A DNA stretch of 64,000 nucleotides from Pelomonas sp965229315 (GTDB lineage: Bacteria > Pseudomonadota > Gammaproteobacteria > Burkholderiales > Burkholderiaceae_C): NCBI RefSeq assembly GCF_965229315.1, contig NZ_CBDDJA010000002.1:496001-560000 (forward strand). Reading direction: 5' to 3'. The notes under the pieces were generated by a model. That model was not told the DNA's origin, made no database searches, and worked only from the letters and a program-made list of their open reading frames with translations. Shown here piece after piece: positions 1-7,071 of this stretch (position 1 is the stretch's first letter; the number at the start of each line of letters is the position of its first letter). The position numbers and the translations under genes were made by a program.

Positions 1-293
1 GCAGCCAGGAAGGTGGACAGGCGCGCCTCCGCCAGCGGCACGGCCCAGGGCTCGCCGAGGTGGTCGACGGGCTTCTGGCGGTTGGCCTGGGCGTCCTCGC
101 GCAGGATGAGGCGGGCCCAGTCCAGCGCGCCCTGCAGGATCCAGGTGCTCTGCGCGCGGGCGCGGTCCGCGGCCTCGATCTGCACGGCGCGGTACTGCTG
201 CCAGACCATGCCGGCGGCCAGGCTGGCGATCAGCGTGACGATGATCATCGCGGTCAGCAGCGCCGCGCCGCGCTGGTGTCGGTGCGGGTTCAT
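1..293 (-). CDS. gspK: Type II secretion minor pseudopilin GspK, N-terminal part (runs off window)
   Basis: GspK is the large minor pseudopilin that caps the type II secretion pseudopilus with GspI and GspJ. Only the first 97 codons are present; the gene continues beyond base 1. The product begins MNPHRHQRGAALLTAMIIVT: a short basic leader, then a hydrophobic helix of about 20 residues, then an amphipathic stretch with a WILQGALDWAR segment typical of GspK. The start ATG at 293 overlaps the gspJ stop by four bases (ATGA), so translation is probably coupled. It is the last visible gene of the leftward gspG-H-I-J-K run. GspK is the pseudopilin that often lacks the usual Glu at mature position 5; the leader here (GAALLTAMI) shows no Glu there either. 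Assignment rests on order plus N-terminal sequence. Confidence 0.88.
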   Translation of the reverse strand, partial: MNPHRHQRGAALLTAMIIVTLIASLAAGMVWQQYRAVQIEAADRARAQSTWILQGALDWARLILREDAQANRQKPVDHLGEPWAVPLAEARLSTFLA

Positions 294-904
294 TGGGCGG
301 TGACCTCCAGCTCGCGCATCAGCGTGCCGTTGAGCCCGCTGCCGTCGGCGAACTGCATCGCGATGCGCAGCCCCGACGGCACCTGGATGGGCGTGCGGCT
401 GCTGGTGGGGCCGGCGTCCGAATTGCCGGTGGACAGGCAGTTGCTCCAGGCGTTGCCCCAGAAGCAGTAGAACTGCCAGCCAGCGACGCCGTCGAAGGCG
501 CGCAGCGCCGGGTTGCGCTGCGCCAACTGCTGCATGCCGCGCTGGCGCTGCAGCTCCAGGTCTTCCACGGTGCGCAGCGCCGGGCTCTCCCAGCGCCAGA
601 TGCTGCCCTCGCGCAGGCTCCAGACGACGACTTGCAGCCCGGCCGGCACCTGGCGTGTCAGCACGAGGCTGCCGCCGTCGAAGTCCAGCGGCGGCACGGG
701 GCTGTGGCTGTCCTGCAGCGCGCGCAGGTCGGCCTCCCACTGCGCCAGCACGGTCTGCAGCCGCGCCGTCTGCGCCAGGCGCGCCTGGGCGATCTCGCGG
801 CTGCGCACCAGCGCGTCGATGCCGCGCCAGGCCATCGCCGCCATGGTCGCCATGACGACCAGCGCCACCAGCACTTCGACGAGGGTGAAGCCGCGTACCT
901 TCAT
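290..904 (-). CDS. gspJ: Type II secretion minor pseudopilin GspJ
   Basis: Minor pseudopilin of the type II secretion pseudopilus tip, in the inner membrane/periplasm. The product has 204 residues and starts MKVRGFTLVEVLVALVVMAT, a prepilin leader with G/F cleavage site and Glu at mature position 5, so it should be cleaved by the PilD-type peptidase at 54256-55185. After the N-terminal helix come a globular part rich in Gln/Trp and a conserved GspJ-like end with QFYCFWGNAWSNC. The start at 904 overlaps the gspI stop (901-903) in an ATGA junction, and its own stop overlaps gspK. An in-frame upstream extension exists but would run through gspI, so 904 is preferred. Confidence 0.92.
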   Translation of the reverse strand: MKVRGFTLVEVLVALVVMATMAAMAWRGIDALVRSREIAQARLAQTARLQTVLAQWEADLRALQDSHSPVPPLDFDGGSLVLTRQVPAGLQVVVWSLREGSIWRWESPALRTVEDLELQRQRGMQQLAQRNPALRAFDGVAGWQFYCFWGNAWSNCLSTGNSDAGPTSSRTPIQVPSGLRIAMQFADGSGLNGTLMRELEVTAQ

Positions 905-1269
905 GTGCCCAGCTTGCCCATGATGGTGGACAGGCTCAGCACCGGCTGGCCCTGGTCGTTCTCGATGGCGGCGTCGACGCGGCGGAACAGCGGGTTGGGC
1001 GTCGGGCTGACCTTGAGCTTGCCGGTGTAGGCGCGGCCGAGCTGCTCGCAGGCGAACGGGGATTCGCCGATGTCGGGGAACTGCTGGCCCAGGCGCAGCT
1101 CGGTCAGCTGGTTCTCGGCGCACCACTGCGCGGCGCTGACCTCGGCCAGGCGTTCGGCGTTGCCGGCCAGCGCACCCGCGGCCTTGATGCCGGCGCCGAG
1201 CGCGATGGCGACGATGACGAGGGCGACCAGCACCTCGATCAGCGTGAAGCCGGCGCTGTTTCGCGTCAT
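901..1269 (-). CDS. gspI: Type II secretion minor pseudopilin GspI
   Basis: Minor pseudopilin that nucleates the GspI-J-K tip complex. It has 122 residues, the usual size for GspI, and begins MTRNSAGFTLIEVLVALVIV with a short leader, G/F processing site and Glu5. The middle contains AAQWCAENQLTELRL, the characteristic GspI segment (W-A-x-N-x-L). The start overlaps the end of gspH (stop at 1266-1268) and the stop overlaps the start of gspJ, so gspH-I-J-K look translationally coupled. Confidence 0.93.
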   Translation of the reverse strand: MTRNSAGFTLIEVLVALVIVAIALGAGIKAAGALAGNAERLAEVSAAQWCAENQLTELRLGQQFPDIGESPFACEQLGRAYTGKLKVSPTPNPLFRRVDAAIENDQGQPVLSLSTIMGKLGT

Positions 1270-1730
1270 GGCTCGACGACGTCGAAGGCGGCGAGGCCGT
1301 CGGTGCCCAGCACGAGGCGCTGGTTGCCCAGTTGCAGGCGCAGGCGCTGGGCCGGGATGATGGGCTCGGGGCCGAGGGTCAGGCCAGGGTTGGCGGCGGT
1401 GGCGTTCTCGATCTGCACGGCCACCGGGTCGCCCAGCCAGCGCGTGGGCAACTGGATGGTGCGCGGCAGGCCCTCGAAGCGGAAGTCGTCGCCGTTGTTC
1501 AGACCCTTGGGAATCCAGCGCACGGTGAGGCCCGACGCACGGCTTTCCGCACGTGCCGTCTCCAGCAACGCGGCGAGGCGCTGGGCTTCACGCTGCAATT
1601 GCAGCTCGGTGGGGTCGCGCAAGGCCAGGCTGACGGTGGCGCTGGTGATGGCGATCAGCGCCACCACCACCAACAGCTCGATCAGCGTGAAGCCGTGCGG
1701 CTTACTGCCAGGAGCCGATGTCCGCGTCAC
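1266..1730 (-). CDS. gspH: Type II secretion pseudopilin GspH
   Basis: GspH is a minor pseudopilin linking the major GspG filament to the tip. The N-terminus reads TSAPGSKPHGFTLIELLVVV, a class III prepilin signal with G/F site and Glu5. I chose the GTG at 1730, which gives 154 residues and a 14-residue leader preceded by a GGCGAGG ribosome-binding-like stretch. An alternative start at 1775 would add 15 Ala-rich residues and overlap gspG by 74 bases. With the GTG, the overlap with gspG (stop 1702) is 29 bases. Central residues RAESRASGLTVRW match the GspH/FimT family. Confidence 0.87.
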   Translation of the reverse strand: MTRTSAPGSKPHGFTLIELLVVVALIAITSATVSLALRDPTELQLQREAQRLAALLETARAESRASGLTVRWIPKGLNNGDDFRFEGLPRTIQLPTRWLGDPVAVQIENATAANPGLTLGPEPIIPAQRLRLQLGNQRLVLGTDGLAAFDVVEP

Positions 1731-2124
1731 GGCCCTCGCCGCCGGCGCGGCCGTCGGCGCCAAAGCTGTAGACATCGACCTCGCCCTTCACGCCGGGGTT
1801 GGCGTACTGGTAGGGGTGGCCCCAGGGGTCGTTCGGCAGCTTCTCGAGATAAGGCTTCCAGTTCGGCGGCGGGGTGCCGGCGGTGGGCTTGTGCACCAGC
1901 GCGTCCAGGCCCTGGTCGGCGCTGGGGTAGCGCTGGTTGTCGAGCTTGTAGAGCTTGAGGGCCTGCATCAGGTTGTTGACGTCGGTGCGCGCGGCGGTGA
2001 CGCGGGCGTCCTCCGCACGGTCCAGCACATTGGGCACGACGAGGGCGGCCAGCACGCCGATGATGACGAGCACGACCAGCAGTTCGATCAGCGTGAAGCC
2101 GCGGGCAAGGGGAGAACGACGCAT
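1702..2124 (-). CDS. gspG: Major type II secretion pseudopilin GspG
   Basis: Major subunit of the type II secretion pseudopilus. It has 140 residues. The start gives MRRSPLARGFTLIELLVVLV, an eight-residue basic leader, G/F site and Glu5. The body has the highly conserved GspG features: ALKLYKLDNQRYPSADQGLDAL, then YLEKLPNDPWGHPYQY and a C-terminal SFGADGRAGGEGRDADIGSW containing the calcium-site aspartates. A more upstream ATG pair near 2163 would give an unusually long leader, so 2124 is used. First gene of the leftward gsp operon; the divergent gspC-like gene starts 54 bases away, so both promoters must lie in 2125-2178 or overlap coding DNA. Confidence 0.95.
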   Translation of the reverse strand: MRRSPLARGFTLIELLVVLVIIGVLAALVVPNVLDRAEDARVTAARTDVNNLMQALKLYKLDNQRYPSADQGLDALVHKPTAGTPPPNWKPYLEKLPNDPWGHPYQYANPGVKGEVDVYSFGADGRAGGEGRDADIGSWQ

Positions 2125-2178
2125 GGCGTGGTGCGGGGGAGCGCAGAGCAGCAGTGAGCGGGCCATCATAATGGGGCG

Positions 2179-2835
2179 ATGCTTGCTCGATTGATGGCGT
2201 TTTCGGTGTGGCTGCTGCTCGGCGGTTCGGTGGCTTACTGGAGCCTGCAACTGTTCTCGCGGCCGCTGGCGATGCCGGCATCGGTGCTGCCCGCCGGTGA
2301 ATCGCGTGCCACCCAGGTCGATCTGAGCCGTCTGCTGGGCGTGACGGCACCCGATGCCGCGCCGCAGGTTGACGTGGCGCCGTCGACGCGGCTGCGCCTG
2401 GTGGGCGTGGTGGCCCCCAGGAATGCGAAGGCGGCCGAAGCCGGCGAAGGCGTCGCGCTGATCGAGGTGGACGGCGTGACGCGCACGGTTCGCGTGGGTG
2501 CGGTCGTCGACGGCGACTTGCAGTTGCTGCGCGTGGACGCCCGCAGCGCGAGCCTGGGCGTGCCGGGCCGGGTGCCCACGCAGGTGCTGGAGATCAGCCC
2601 GCCGGCCACGCCGGCGACGGGCTCGCTGCCGCCTGCCGCGCCATCGCCCATCGTGCTGGGTGGCAACCCGGCCGGCACCGTGGCGCAACAGCCCGCCGCG
2701 GCGCCGACGCCGGCACCAGGGCCGGGGACTTCGCCAGGACCGGCGCGGGCGGCTGCCGCCAACGGCGTGCCGCTGGCAGCGCCGCGGCCCATGCCGCCGC
2801 AGTACGACCCGCGCCAGGCGCCGCAGGAGCGCTGA
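2179..2835 (+). CDS. gspC: GspC-like type II secretion inner-membrane protein
   Basis: GspC connects the inner-membrane platform to the GspD secretin through its periplasmic homology region. The 218-residue product has a single N-terminal membrane segment (about residues 6-26) and then a periplasmic region. Residues about 45-135 match the HR domain (DLSRLLGV, LRLVGVVAPRNAKAAEAGEGVALIEVDG, the last with the expected beta-strand pattern). The final 70-80 residues are a Pro/Ala/Gly-rich low-complexity tail; no PDZ domain is visible. It lies divergent from gspG, and I recall gspC in this divergent position in some Burkholderiales gsp loci. Convergent with the CobT-like gene, 14 bases apart. Confidence 0.82.
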   Translation: MLARLMAFSVWLLLGGSVAYWSLQLFSRPLAMPASVLPAGESRATQVDLSRLLGVTAPDAAPQVDVAPSTRLRLVGVVAPRNAKAAEAGEGVALIEVDGVTRTVRVGAVVDGDLQLLRVDARSASLGVPGRVPTQVLEISPPATPATGSLPPAAPSPIVLGGNPAGTVAQQPAAAPTPAPGPGTSPGPARAAAANGVPLAAPRPMPPQYDPRQAPQER

Positions 2836-2849
2836 AGCTCAGGTCAGGC

Positions 2850-3923
2850 TCAGGCGCCCAGCGTCGGCAGGTGGGTGCCGGCGTCGGGCCGCAGCGCCAG
2901 GCGCGCCTCGGCGACCTCGTGCAAGTCGGTCAGCAGCGCAGCCGCCGCGCGGATCATGGGCCAGGCCAGCGCGGCACCGGTGCCGTCGGCACTGTCCATG
3001 CCCAGCTCCAGCAGCGCGGACGCGTGGAACAGCGCCAGCGCTTCGTCCAGGCCGCGGTGCACGTGGCTGCGGCAGAACACGGCGTAGTCGGTGACCGGCG
3101 CGCAGATCAGCGATGCGAGCTTGAGCGCCGCGCAGGCGGCAATGCCGTCCACGATGATGAGGCTGCGCTTGCTCGCCGCCACCAGCATGGCGCCCACCAT
3201 GACGGCGAGCTCGTGGCCGCCGAAGGCCGCCAGCACGTCCATCGGGTCCTTGGCTTCGCGGTGGCGTGCCTGGGCCCCGTGCAGCACGTCCAGCAGGTGG
3301 ACGAGATCGTCCTGGCGCATCGTGGGGCCGGAGACGACGAAGTCGCGCACCGGCTGGTCGGACAGCCGCGACAGGATCAGCGCCGCGCATTCCGGCGAGC
3401 CCTGGCCCATGCCGGCACAGGCCAGCACGTTGCCCGGCAGGTTGTCGGCGATCTCCATGCCGACGCGCACGCCGGCATGGGCCTGTTCGAGGCTCATGGC
3501 CAGCGCGGTGCGGGCGTTGCGCGTGCCGTGGGCAACCTTGCGCGCCAGCAGCCGCGCATGCGGCGGCAGGTTCTCGGCGACGCCGCAGTCCACCACGGTC
3601 AGGTGCAGGCCCTGCAGGCGGGCGAACACGGACACCGGCAACTGGGCGTGCAGCGCCATCTGCACGAGGTCCTTGGTGGCCCGGCCCCACTGCGCGCCGA
3701 CACCGTCGACGACGACACCATGGTCGGACGCGAACAGCGACAGCACGGGGTCGCGAAAGCGCGGCGTCAGGCTGTTCTGCACCAGGCCCAGGCGCACGGC
3801 CAGCGGTTCCAGTTCGCCGAGGCCGCCGGCGATGGCGGACCGGCGGTCAACGCGGTCGCGCAGCGCGGCTTCCAGCTCGGGATTGGCGGTGGGTGAAATC
3901 AGCGACTGTTGGGCAACGGTCAT
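2850..3923 (-). CDS. Divergent CobT-family protein (NaMN:base phosphoribosyltransferase-like)
   Basis: CobT makes alpha-ribazole phosphate from nicotinate mononucleotide and dimethylbenzimidazole for the lower ligand of B12. This 357-residue protein is clearly homologous over its whole length: LFASDHGVVVDGVG at about 64-77, VVDCGV at 110-115, DPMDVLAAFGGHELAVMVGAM at 227-246 (cf. DPLEVLAALGGFEIA..), VDGIAACAA at 258-266, DGTGAALAWP at 313-322. Key signatures are altered. The TKPxGSLG-type loop reads RSAIAGGLG (28-36), the GEMGIGNTT loop reads AGMGQGSPE (170-178), and the catalytic GEG(S/T)GA reads ADGTGA, so a Glu becomes Asp313 and a Glu becomes Gly171. No other cobalamin genes are in the window. 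The gene lies 34 bases after ilvA on the same strand. Start ATG 3923 was chosen because residues upstream overlap the ilvA end. Exact substrate uncertain. Confidence 0.8.
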   Translation of the reverse strand: MTVAQQSLISPTANPELEAALRDRVDRRSAIAGGLGELEPLAVRLGLVQNSLTPRFRDPVLSLFASDHGVVVDGVGAQWGRATKDLVQMALHAQLPVSVFARLQGLHLTVVDCGVAENLPPHARLLARKVAHGTRNARTALAMSLEQAHAGVRVGMEIADNLPGNVLACAGMGQGSPECAALILSRLSDQPVRDFVVSGPTMRQDDLVHLLDVLHGAQARHREAKDPMDVLAAFGGHELAVMVGAMLVAASKRSLIIVDGIAACAALKLASLICAPVTDYAVFCRSHVHRGLDEALALFHASALLELGMDSADGTGAALAWPMIRAAAALLTDLHEVAEARLALRPDAGTHLPTLGA

Positions 3924-3957
3924 GGCGCAGGCGACAGGCAGACGCGCGGATTTCAAC

Positions 3958-5541
3958 TCAACCCAGGAACAAGCGATAGGCAGGGTTACCCGTTTCGTCC
4001 TCAAACGGGTAGTTCAGGCTGGCCAGGAATTCCCGCAGCGCCGCGGCGTCGCCCCGCGGGACCTGGATGCCCACGAGGATGCGGCCGTAGTCGGCGCCCT
4101 GGTTGCGGTAGTGGAACAGGCTGATGTTCCAGTCCGGGTGCATGCTGCTCAGGAAGCGCATCAGCGCGCCCGGCCGCTCGGGGAACACGAAGCGGTACAG
4201 GCGCTCGTCGCGCGCCAGTTCACTGCGGCCGCCCACCATGTGGCGCACGTGCTGCTTGGCGAGTTCGTCCGTGGTGAGGTCCAGCGTCTCGAAGCCGGCC
4301 TTGGTGAAGGTGCGGGCGAGCCGGGCGGCCTCGTCGGACTTGGAGATCGCCACGCCGACGAAGACGTGGGCGACCTGCGCGTCGGCGATGCGGTAATTGA
4401 ACTCGGTGACGCTGCGCGGGCCCAGCAGCTCGCAGAAGCGTTTGAAGCTGCCGCGTGCCTCGGGGATGGTGACGGCGAACAAGGCCTCACGGTGTTCGCC
4501 CACCTCGGCGCGCTCGGCGACGAAGCGCAGGCGGTCGAAGTTCATGTTGGCGCCGCAGGTGATGGCGATCAGCGTCTGGCCCTTGGCGCCGGTCGCCGCG
4601 ACATACTGCTTGATGGCGGCGACGCCCAGCGCGCCGGCGGGCTCCAGGATGGACCGGGTGTCCTCGAAGACGTCCTTGATGGCGGCGCAGACGGCGTCGG
4701 TGTCGACGAGGATGTAGTCGTCCACCAGCTCGCGCGTGATGCGGAAGGTCTCCTCGCCGACGAGCTTGACGGCCGTGCCATCGGAAAAGAGGCCGACATC
4801 GTTGAGCGTCACGCGCTTGCCAGCCCGGACGGAGCGCACCATGGCGTCGGAGTCGGTGGTCTGCACGCCGATGATCTTGATGTCGGGGCGCAGGGCCTTG
4901 ACGTAGGCCGACACGCCCGAGATCAGGCCGCCACCGCCGATGGCCACGAAGATGGCGTCGATCGGGCCGGGGTGCTGGCGCAGCAGCTCCATCGCAATGG
5001 TGCCCTGGCCGGCGATGACGTCCGGGTCGTCGAACGGGTGGACGAAGGTCAGGCGCTGGGCCTTCTCGAGTTCCAGCGCGTGGCCGTAGGCGTCGGTGAA
5101 GCTCTCGCCGAACAGCACGACCTCGCCGCCGAGCGCCTTCACGGCGTCGATCTTGACTTGCGGCGTGGTGACCGGCATCACGATGACGGCGCGGCAGCCC
5201 AGCTTCCTGGCCGACAGTGCAACGCCCTGGGCATGGTTGCCGGCCGAGGCGCAGATGACACCGGCGTCGCGCTGCCCGGGCGCCAGGTGCGCCATCTTGT
5301 TGTACGCGCCGCGCAGCTTGAAGCTGAAGACGGGCTGCTCATCCTCGCGCTTGAGAAAGACCTTGTTGCCCAGGCGCTTGGACAGCTTGCCGGCGGCGGT
5401 GAGGGCGGTCTCGCGGGCTACTTCGTAGACCCGCGCGTTCAGGATGCGCTGCAGATAGCTGCTGCCGGGCGGCAGCATCGCCGGCACCTGGGACGGCGTC
5501 GCCTTGGACGCTGTGGAACGGCGGCGCGGTGGGGCGCTCAT
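3958..5541 (-). CDS. ilvA: Threonine ammonia-lyase, biosynthetic
   Basis: PLP enzyme converting L-threonine to 2-oxobutanoate and ammonia, first step of isoleucine synthesis, cytoplasmic. It has 527 residues, the long biosynthetic type. The N-terminal catalytic domain shows FLKREDEQPVFSFKLRGAYN with the PLP lysine (FSFKLRGA) near residue 70, SAGNHAQGVA and a glycine-rich phosphate loop AIGGGGLISGV. The last 190 residues are two ACT-like regulatory domains (AVTIPEARGSFKRFCELL and VFPERPGALMRFLSSM), so feedback by isoleucine/valine is expected. The start at 5541 has a GGAGA ribosome-binding site seven bases upstream; an in-frame ATG at 5661 runs through a terminator hairpin and is rejected. The stretch ahead of the gene holds a candidate small RNA (5618-5704). 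Confidence 0.95.
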   Translation of the reverse strand: MSAPPRRRSTASKATPSQVPAMLPPGSSYLQRILNARVYEVARETALTAAGKLSKRLGNKVFLKREDEQPVFSFKLRGAYNKMAHLAPGQRDAGVICASAGNHAQGVALSARKLGCRAVIVMPVTTPQVKIDAVKALGGEVVLFGESFTDAYGHALELEKAQRLTFVHPFDDPDVIAGQGTIAMELLRQHPGPIDAIFVAIGGGGLISGVSAYVKALRPDIKIIGVQTTDSDAMVRSVRAGKRVTLNDVGLFSDGTAVKLVGEETFRITRELVDDYILVDTDAVCAAIKDVFEDTRSILEPAGALGVAAIKQYVAATGAKGQTLIAITCGANMNFDRLRFVAERAEVGEHREALFAVTIPEARGSFKRFCELLGPRSVTEFNYRIADAQVAHVFVGVAISKSDEAARLARTFTKAGFETLDLTTDELAKQHVRHMVGGRSELARDERLYRFVFPERPGALMRFLSSMHPDWNISLFHYRNQGADYGRILVGIQVPRGDAAALREFLASLNYPFEDETGNPAYRLFLG

Positions 5542-5617
5542 CGGCTCTCCGTGGTCTGTGTTGCGGCGCCGCATGATAGGGGGAGACCCTGGCGCGACGG
5601 CGCCGACGGCCTTCGGC

Positions 5618-5650
5618 GAAAAAAAACCCGAGCTCTTGCAAGCTCGGGTT
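5618..5650 (-). terminator. Intrinsic terminator of the small RNA / attenuator before ilvA
   Basis: Minus-strand stem ACCCGAGCT / AGCTCGGGT (5641-5649 with 5626-5634), six-base loop, followed by a run of eight Ts. The opposite strand has no T run, so it works leftward, 77 bases before the ilvA start codon. Confidence 0.85.
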
Positions 5651-5686
5651 GAATCCACCATGGAGGCGGTGGAGGAGACAATCGGT

Positions 5687-5702
5687 GCGAAAACGTTTTC
5701 GC
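5687..5702. promoter_or_regulatory. Perfect 16-bp palindrome GCGAAAACGTTTTCGC (possible LacI-family operator)
   Basis: The sequence is fully self-complementary and has the central CG plus AAAACG/CGTTTT half-sites typical of LacI/GalR-family operators (PurR, FruR, CcpA types). It sits at the predicted transcription start of the leftward small RNA and about 75 bases upstream of the rightward OsmC-family gene, so a bound repressor could control either. It could instead be the 5' stem of the RNA. No LacI-family gene is in the window. Confidence 0.5.
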
Positions 5703-5710
5703 GTGATCAG

Positions 5711-5740
5711 AGTTTAGCGCCGAGTTATGCTGCGCTGCAA
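5711..5740 (-). promoter_or_regulatory. Sigma70-like promoter for the candidate small RNA
   Basis: On the minus strand, TTGCAG (5735-5740) and TAAACT (5711-5716) are separated by 18 bases. The predicted start falls near 5704, exactly ahead of the palindrome and the CCTCC-rich core, which supports a dedicated transcript. Read-through past the terminator could also feed ilvA. Confidence 0.5.
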
Positions 5741-5777
5741 TATATTTTGTGTGAACCCATTGGAGCGGTGACTCTAG

Positions 5778-6215
5778 ATGACCATGGAATGCACTGTCAG
5801 TTGGCTGGGCCTGGACGGTCCGAGTGGCATGAGCTTCGTCGCCGAGACCGGCAGTGGCCACGTGCTGTGCATGGACGGCGCCCCGGATGGCGGTGGGCGC
5901 AACCTCGCGCCCAGGCCGATGGAAACCGTGCTGGCCGGCACCGGCGCCTGCACGGCCTATGACGTGGTGCTCATCCTGAAGCGTGGCCGCCATGACGTGC
6001 GCGGCTGCAAGACGACGCTGAAGGCTGAGCGCGCGACGAGCGACCCCAAGGTCTTCACGGCCATCCACTTCCACTTCGTCGTCAGCGGCAGGGGGCTCAA
6101 GCCCGAGATCGTCGAGCGCGCGGTCTCGCTGTCGCACGAGAAGTACTGCTCCGCGACGGCCATGCTGGCCAAGACCTCCGCGATCAGCACCTCCTTCGAG
6201 GTCGTCGAGGTCTGA
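5778..6215 (+). CDS. OsmC/Ohr-family protein (YhfA-like)
   Basis: OsmC-family proteins are small cytoplasmic dimers, several of which reduce organic peroxides with a Cys pair; the YhfA branch has no firmly known substrate. The 145-residue product has both family cysteines in context: GTGACTAYDVVLILKRGRHD (about residues 56-75) and SHEKYCSATAMLAKT (about 116-130). The N-terminus has the beta-rich MECTVSWLG and RPMETVLAG motifs. A second start at 5784 is equally possible. The stop TGA (6213-6215) directly abuts the stop of coq7 on the other strand. The LacI-type palindrome at 5687-5702 lies upstream. Confidence 0.9.
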   Translation: MTMECTVSWLGLDGPSGMSFVAETGSGHVLCMDGAPDGGGRNLAPRPMETVLAGTGACTAYDVVLILKRGRHDVRGCKTTLKAERATSDPKVFTAIHFHFVVSGRGLKPEIVERAVSLSHEKYCSATAMLAKTSAISTSFEVVEV

Positions 6216-6851
6216 TCAGATGCGGTGGGCCACGGTCGTCATGACCTTGGCCGCCAGACGCATCAGGCCTTGCACGGCAGGCGGCAGCAGTCGCGCGCCG
6301 GCGGAGAGCGCAGCATCGGCATGCGCAGCCTCTTCCCGCTTCATCTGCTCGACGATGGCACGGGACGGTGCATCGGCGTCAGGCAACAGGTCCAGGTGCG
6401 AGCCGAGATGCGCTTCGACCTGACGCTCGGTTTCGACCACGAACCCCAGGCTCCACTTGTCGCCGGCCAGGCCGGCCAGGCTGCCGCAGGCGAACGCGCC
6501 TGCCCACCACAGTGGCGCGAGATGGCTGGTGTGCGTGCCCAGTTCGGCGACGCGATCGGCGGTCCAGGCCAGGTGGTCCAGTTCTTCCTGGGCGGCGTGC
6601 TCAAAATGATGGCGCGCCTCGTCGCTGCGGCTGAACAGCGCCTGGGACTGGTACAGCGCTTGGGCGCAGATCTCACCGACATGGTTCACGCGCATCAACG
6701 CGCCGGCCTCTCGCGCCTGAGCAGGACTCAAGGCGGGCAGCGCCATGCCGGCGGCGGGCGACGCGCGCGAGAAACGTGCGGGCGCGAAAACGGTGCGCAA
6801 TCCACCATCGAGCGCATGGATGAAGCGATCAGTGCGGCTCAGCGTCGTCAT
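6216..6851 (-). CDS. coq7: Demethoxyubiquinone hydroxylase (Coq7 family)
   Basis: Di-iron monooxygenase that hydroxylates 2-polyprenyl-3-methyl-6-methoxy-1,4-benzoquinol in ubiquinone synthesis, peripheral at the inner membrane. It has 211 residues. Iron ligands are visible as LMRVNHVGEICAQALYQSQA (Glu in GE), HHFEHAAQEELDHLAWT (ExxH), VETERQVEAHL and MKREEAAHADAAL (ExxH). The central hydrophobic stretch PLWWAGAFACGSLAGLAG is the membrane-contact helix. It is transcribed alone, with its stop abutting the OsmC-family gene. The product of the polyprenyl synthase at 58427-59422 belongs to the same pathway. Confidence 0.94.
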   Translation of the reverse strand: MTTLSRTDRFIHALDGGLRTVFAPARFSRASPAAGMALPALSPAQAREAGALMRVNHVGEICAQALYQSQALFSRSDEARHHFEHAAQEELDHLAWTADRVAELGTHTSHLAPLWWAGAFACGSLAGLAGDKWSLGFVVETERQVEAHLGSHLDLLPDADAPSRAIVEQMKREEAAHADAALSAGARLLPPAVQGLMRLAAKVMTTVAHRI

Positions 6852-7071
6852 GTCATGCCGATGCCATTGGGCTCATGCGTTGCTGGCATTACCCTAAGTG
6901 AAGGTTTCATGAAGCCTGCGAGTCGTTGTCGTATTGCAACGTCAATACACAATTTCATATCCGTAAATTCCCGAGGGCCCCCAAGCTCTGGTGGAATACT
7001 CCCGCTTCCTCGCAGGAGGTGGGCGCCGAACCTTCCGGGTCGCGCCTCGGATGAATACTTAGGAGTATCGA

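Larger units (their letters stand above)
5618..5704 (-). ncRNA. Candidate small RNA with anti-Shine-Dalgarno motifs upstream of ilvA
   Basis: Read leftward from about 5704, the sequence forms three parts. First is a perfect 16-bp palindrome (5687-5702). Next is a pyrimidine-rich core containing TTGTCTCCTCCACCGCCTCC (5665-5684), with two CCTCC anti-Shine-Dalgarno copies; the CCACC/GGTGG arms (5669-5673 and 5656-5660) put the second copy in a loop. Last is a textbook intrinsic terminator ending in eight Ts (5619-5626). A sigma70-like promoter ends about seven bases before the start. Length about 85 nt. No convincing peptide is encoded. I recall Hfq-type small RNAs with CCUCCUCC loops in alphaproteobacteria (CcsR / alpha-r14 types), but cannot say whether this one is in a known family. 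It could also act as the ilvA 5' leader. Confidence 0.6.

Noticed and set aside
3091..5652. Long open frame on the plus strand opposite ilvA and the CobT-like gene
   Set aside because: It is antisense to two clearly conserved genes, its composition is what high G+C third positions produce, and it has no recognisable domains.
5542..5661. Leader peptide attenuation of ilvA (ATG at 5661 in frame with ilvA)
   Set aside because: The frame has no runs of Ile, Val, Leu or Thr codons and passes through the terminator with a Ser/Lys/Phe stretch, unlike known ilv/thr leaders.
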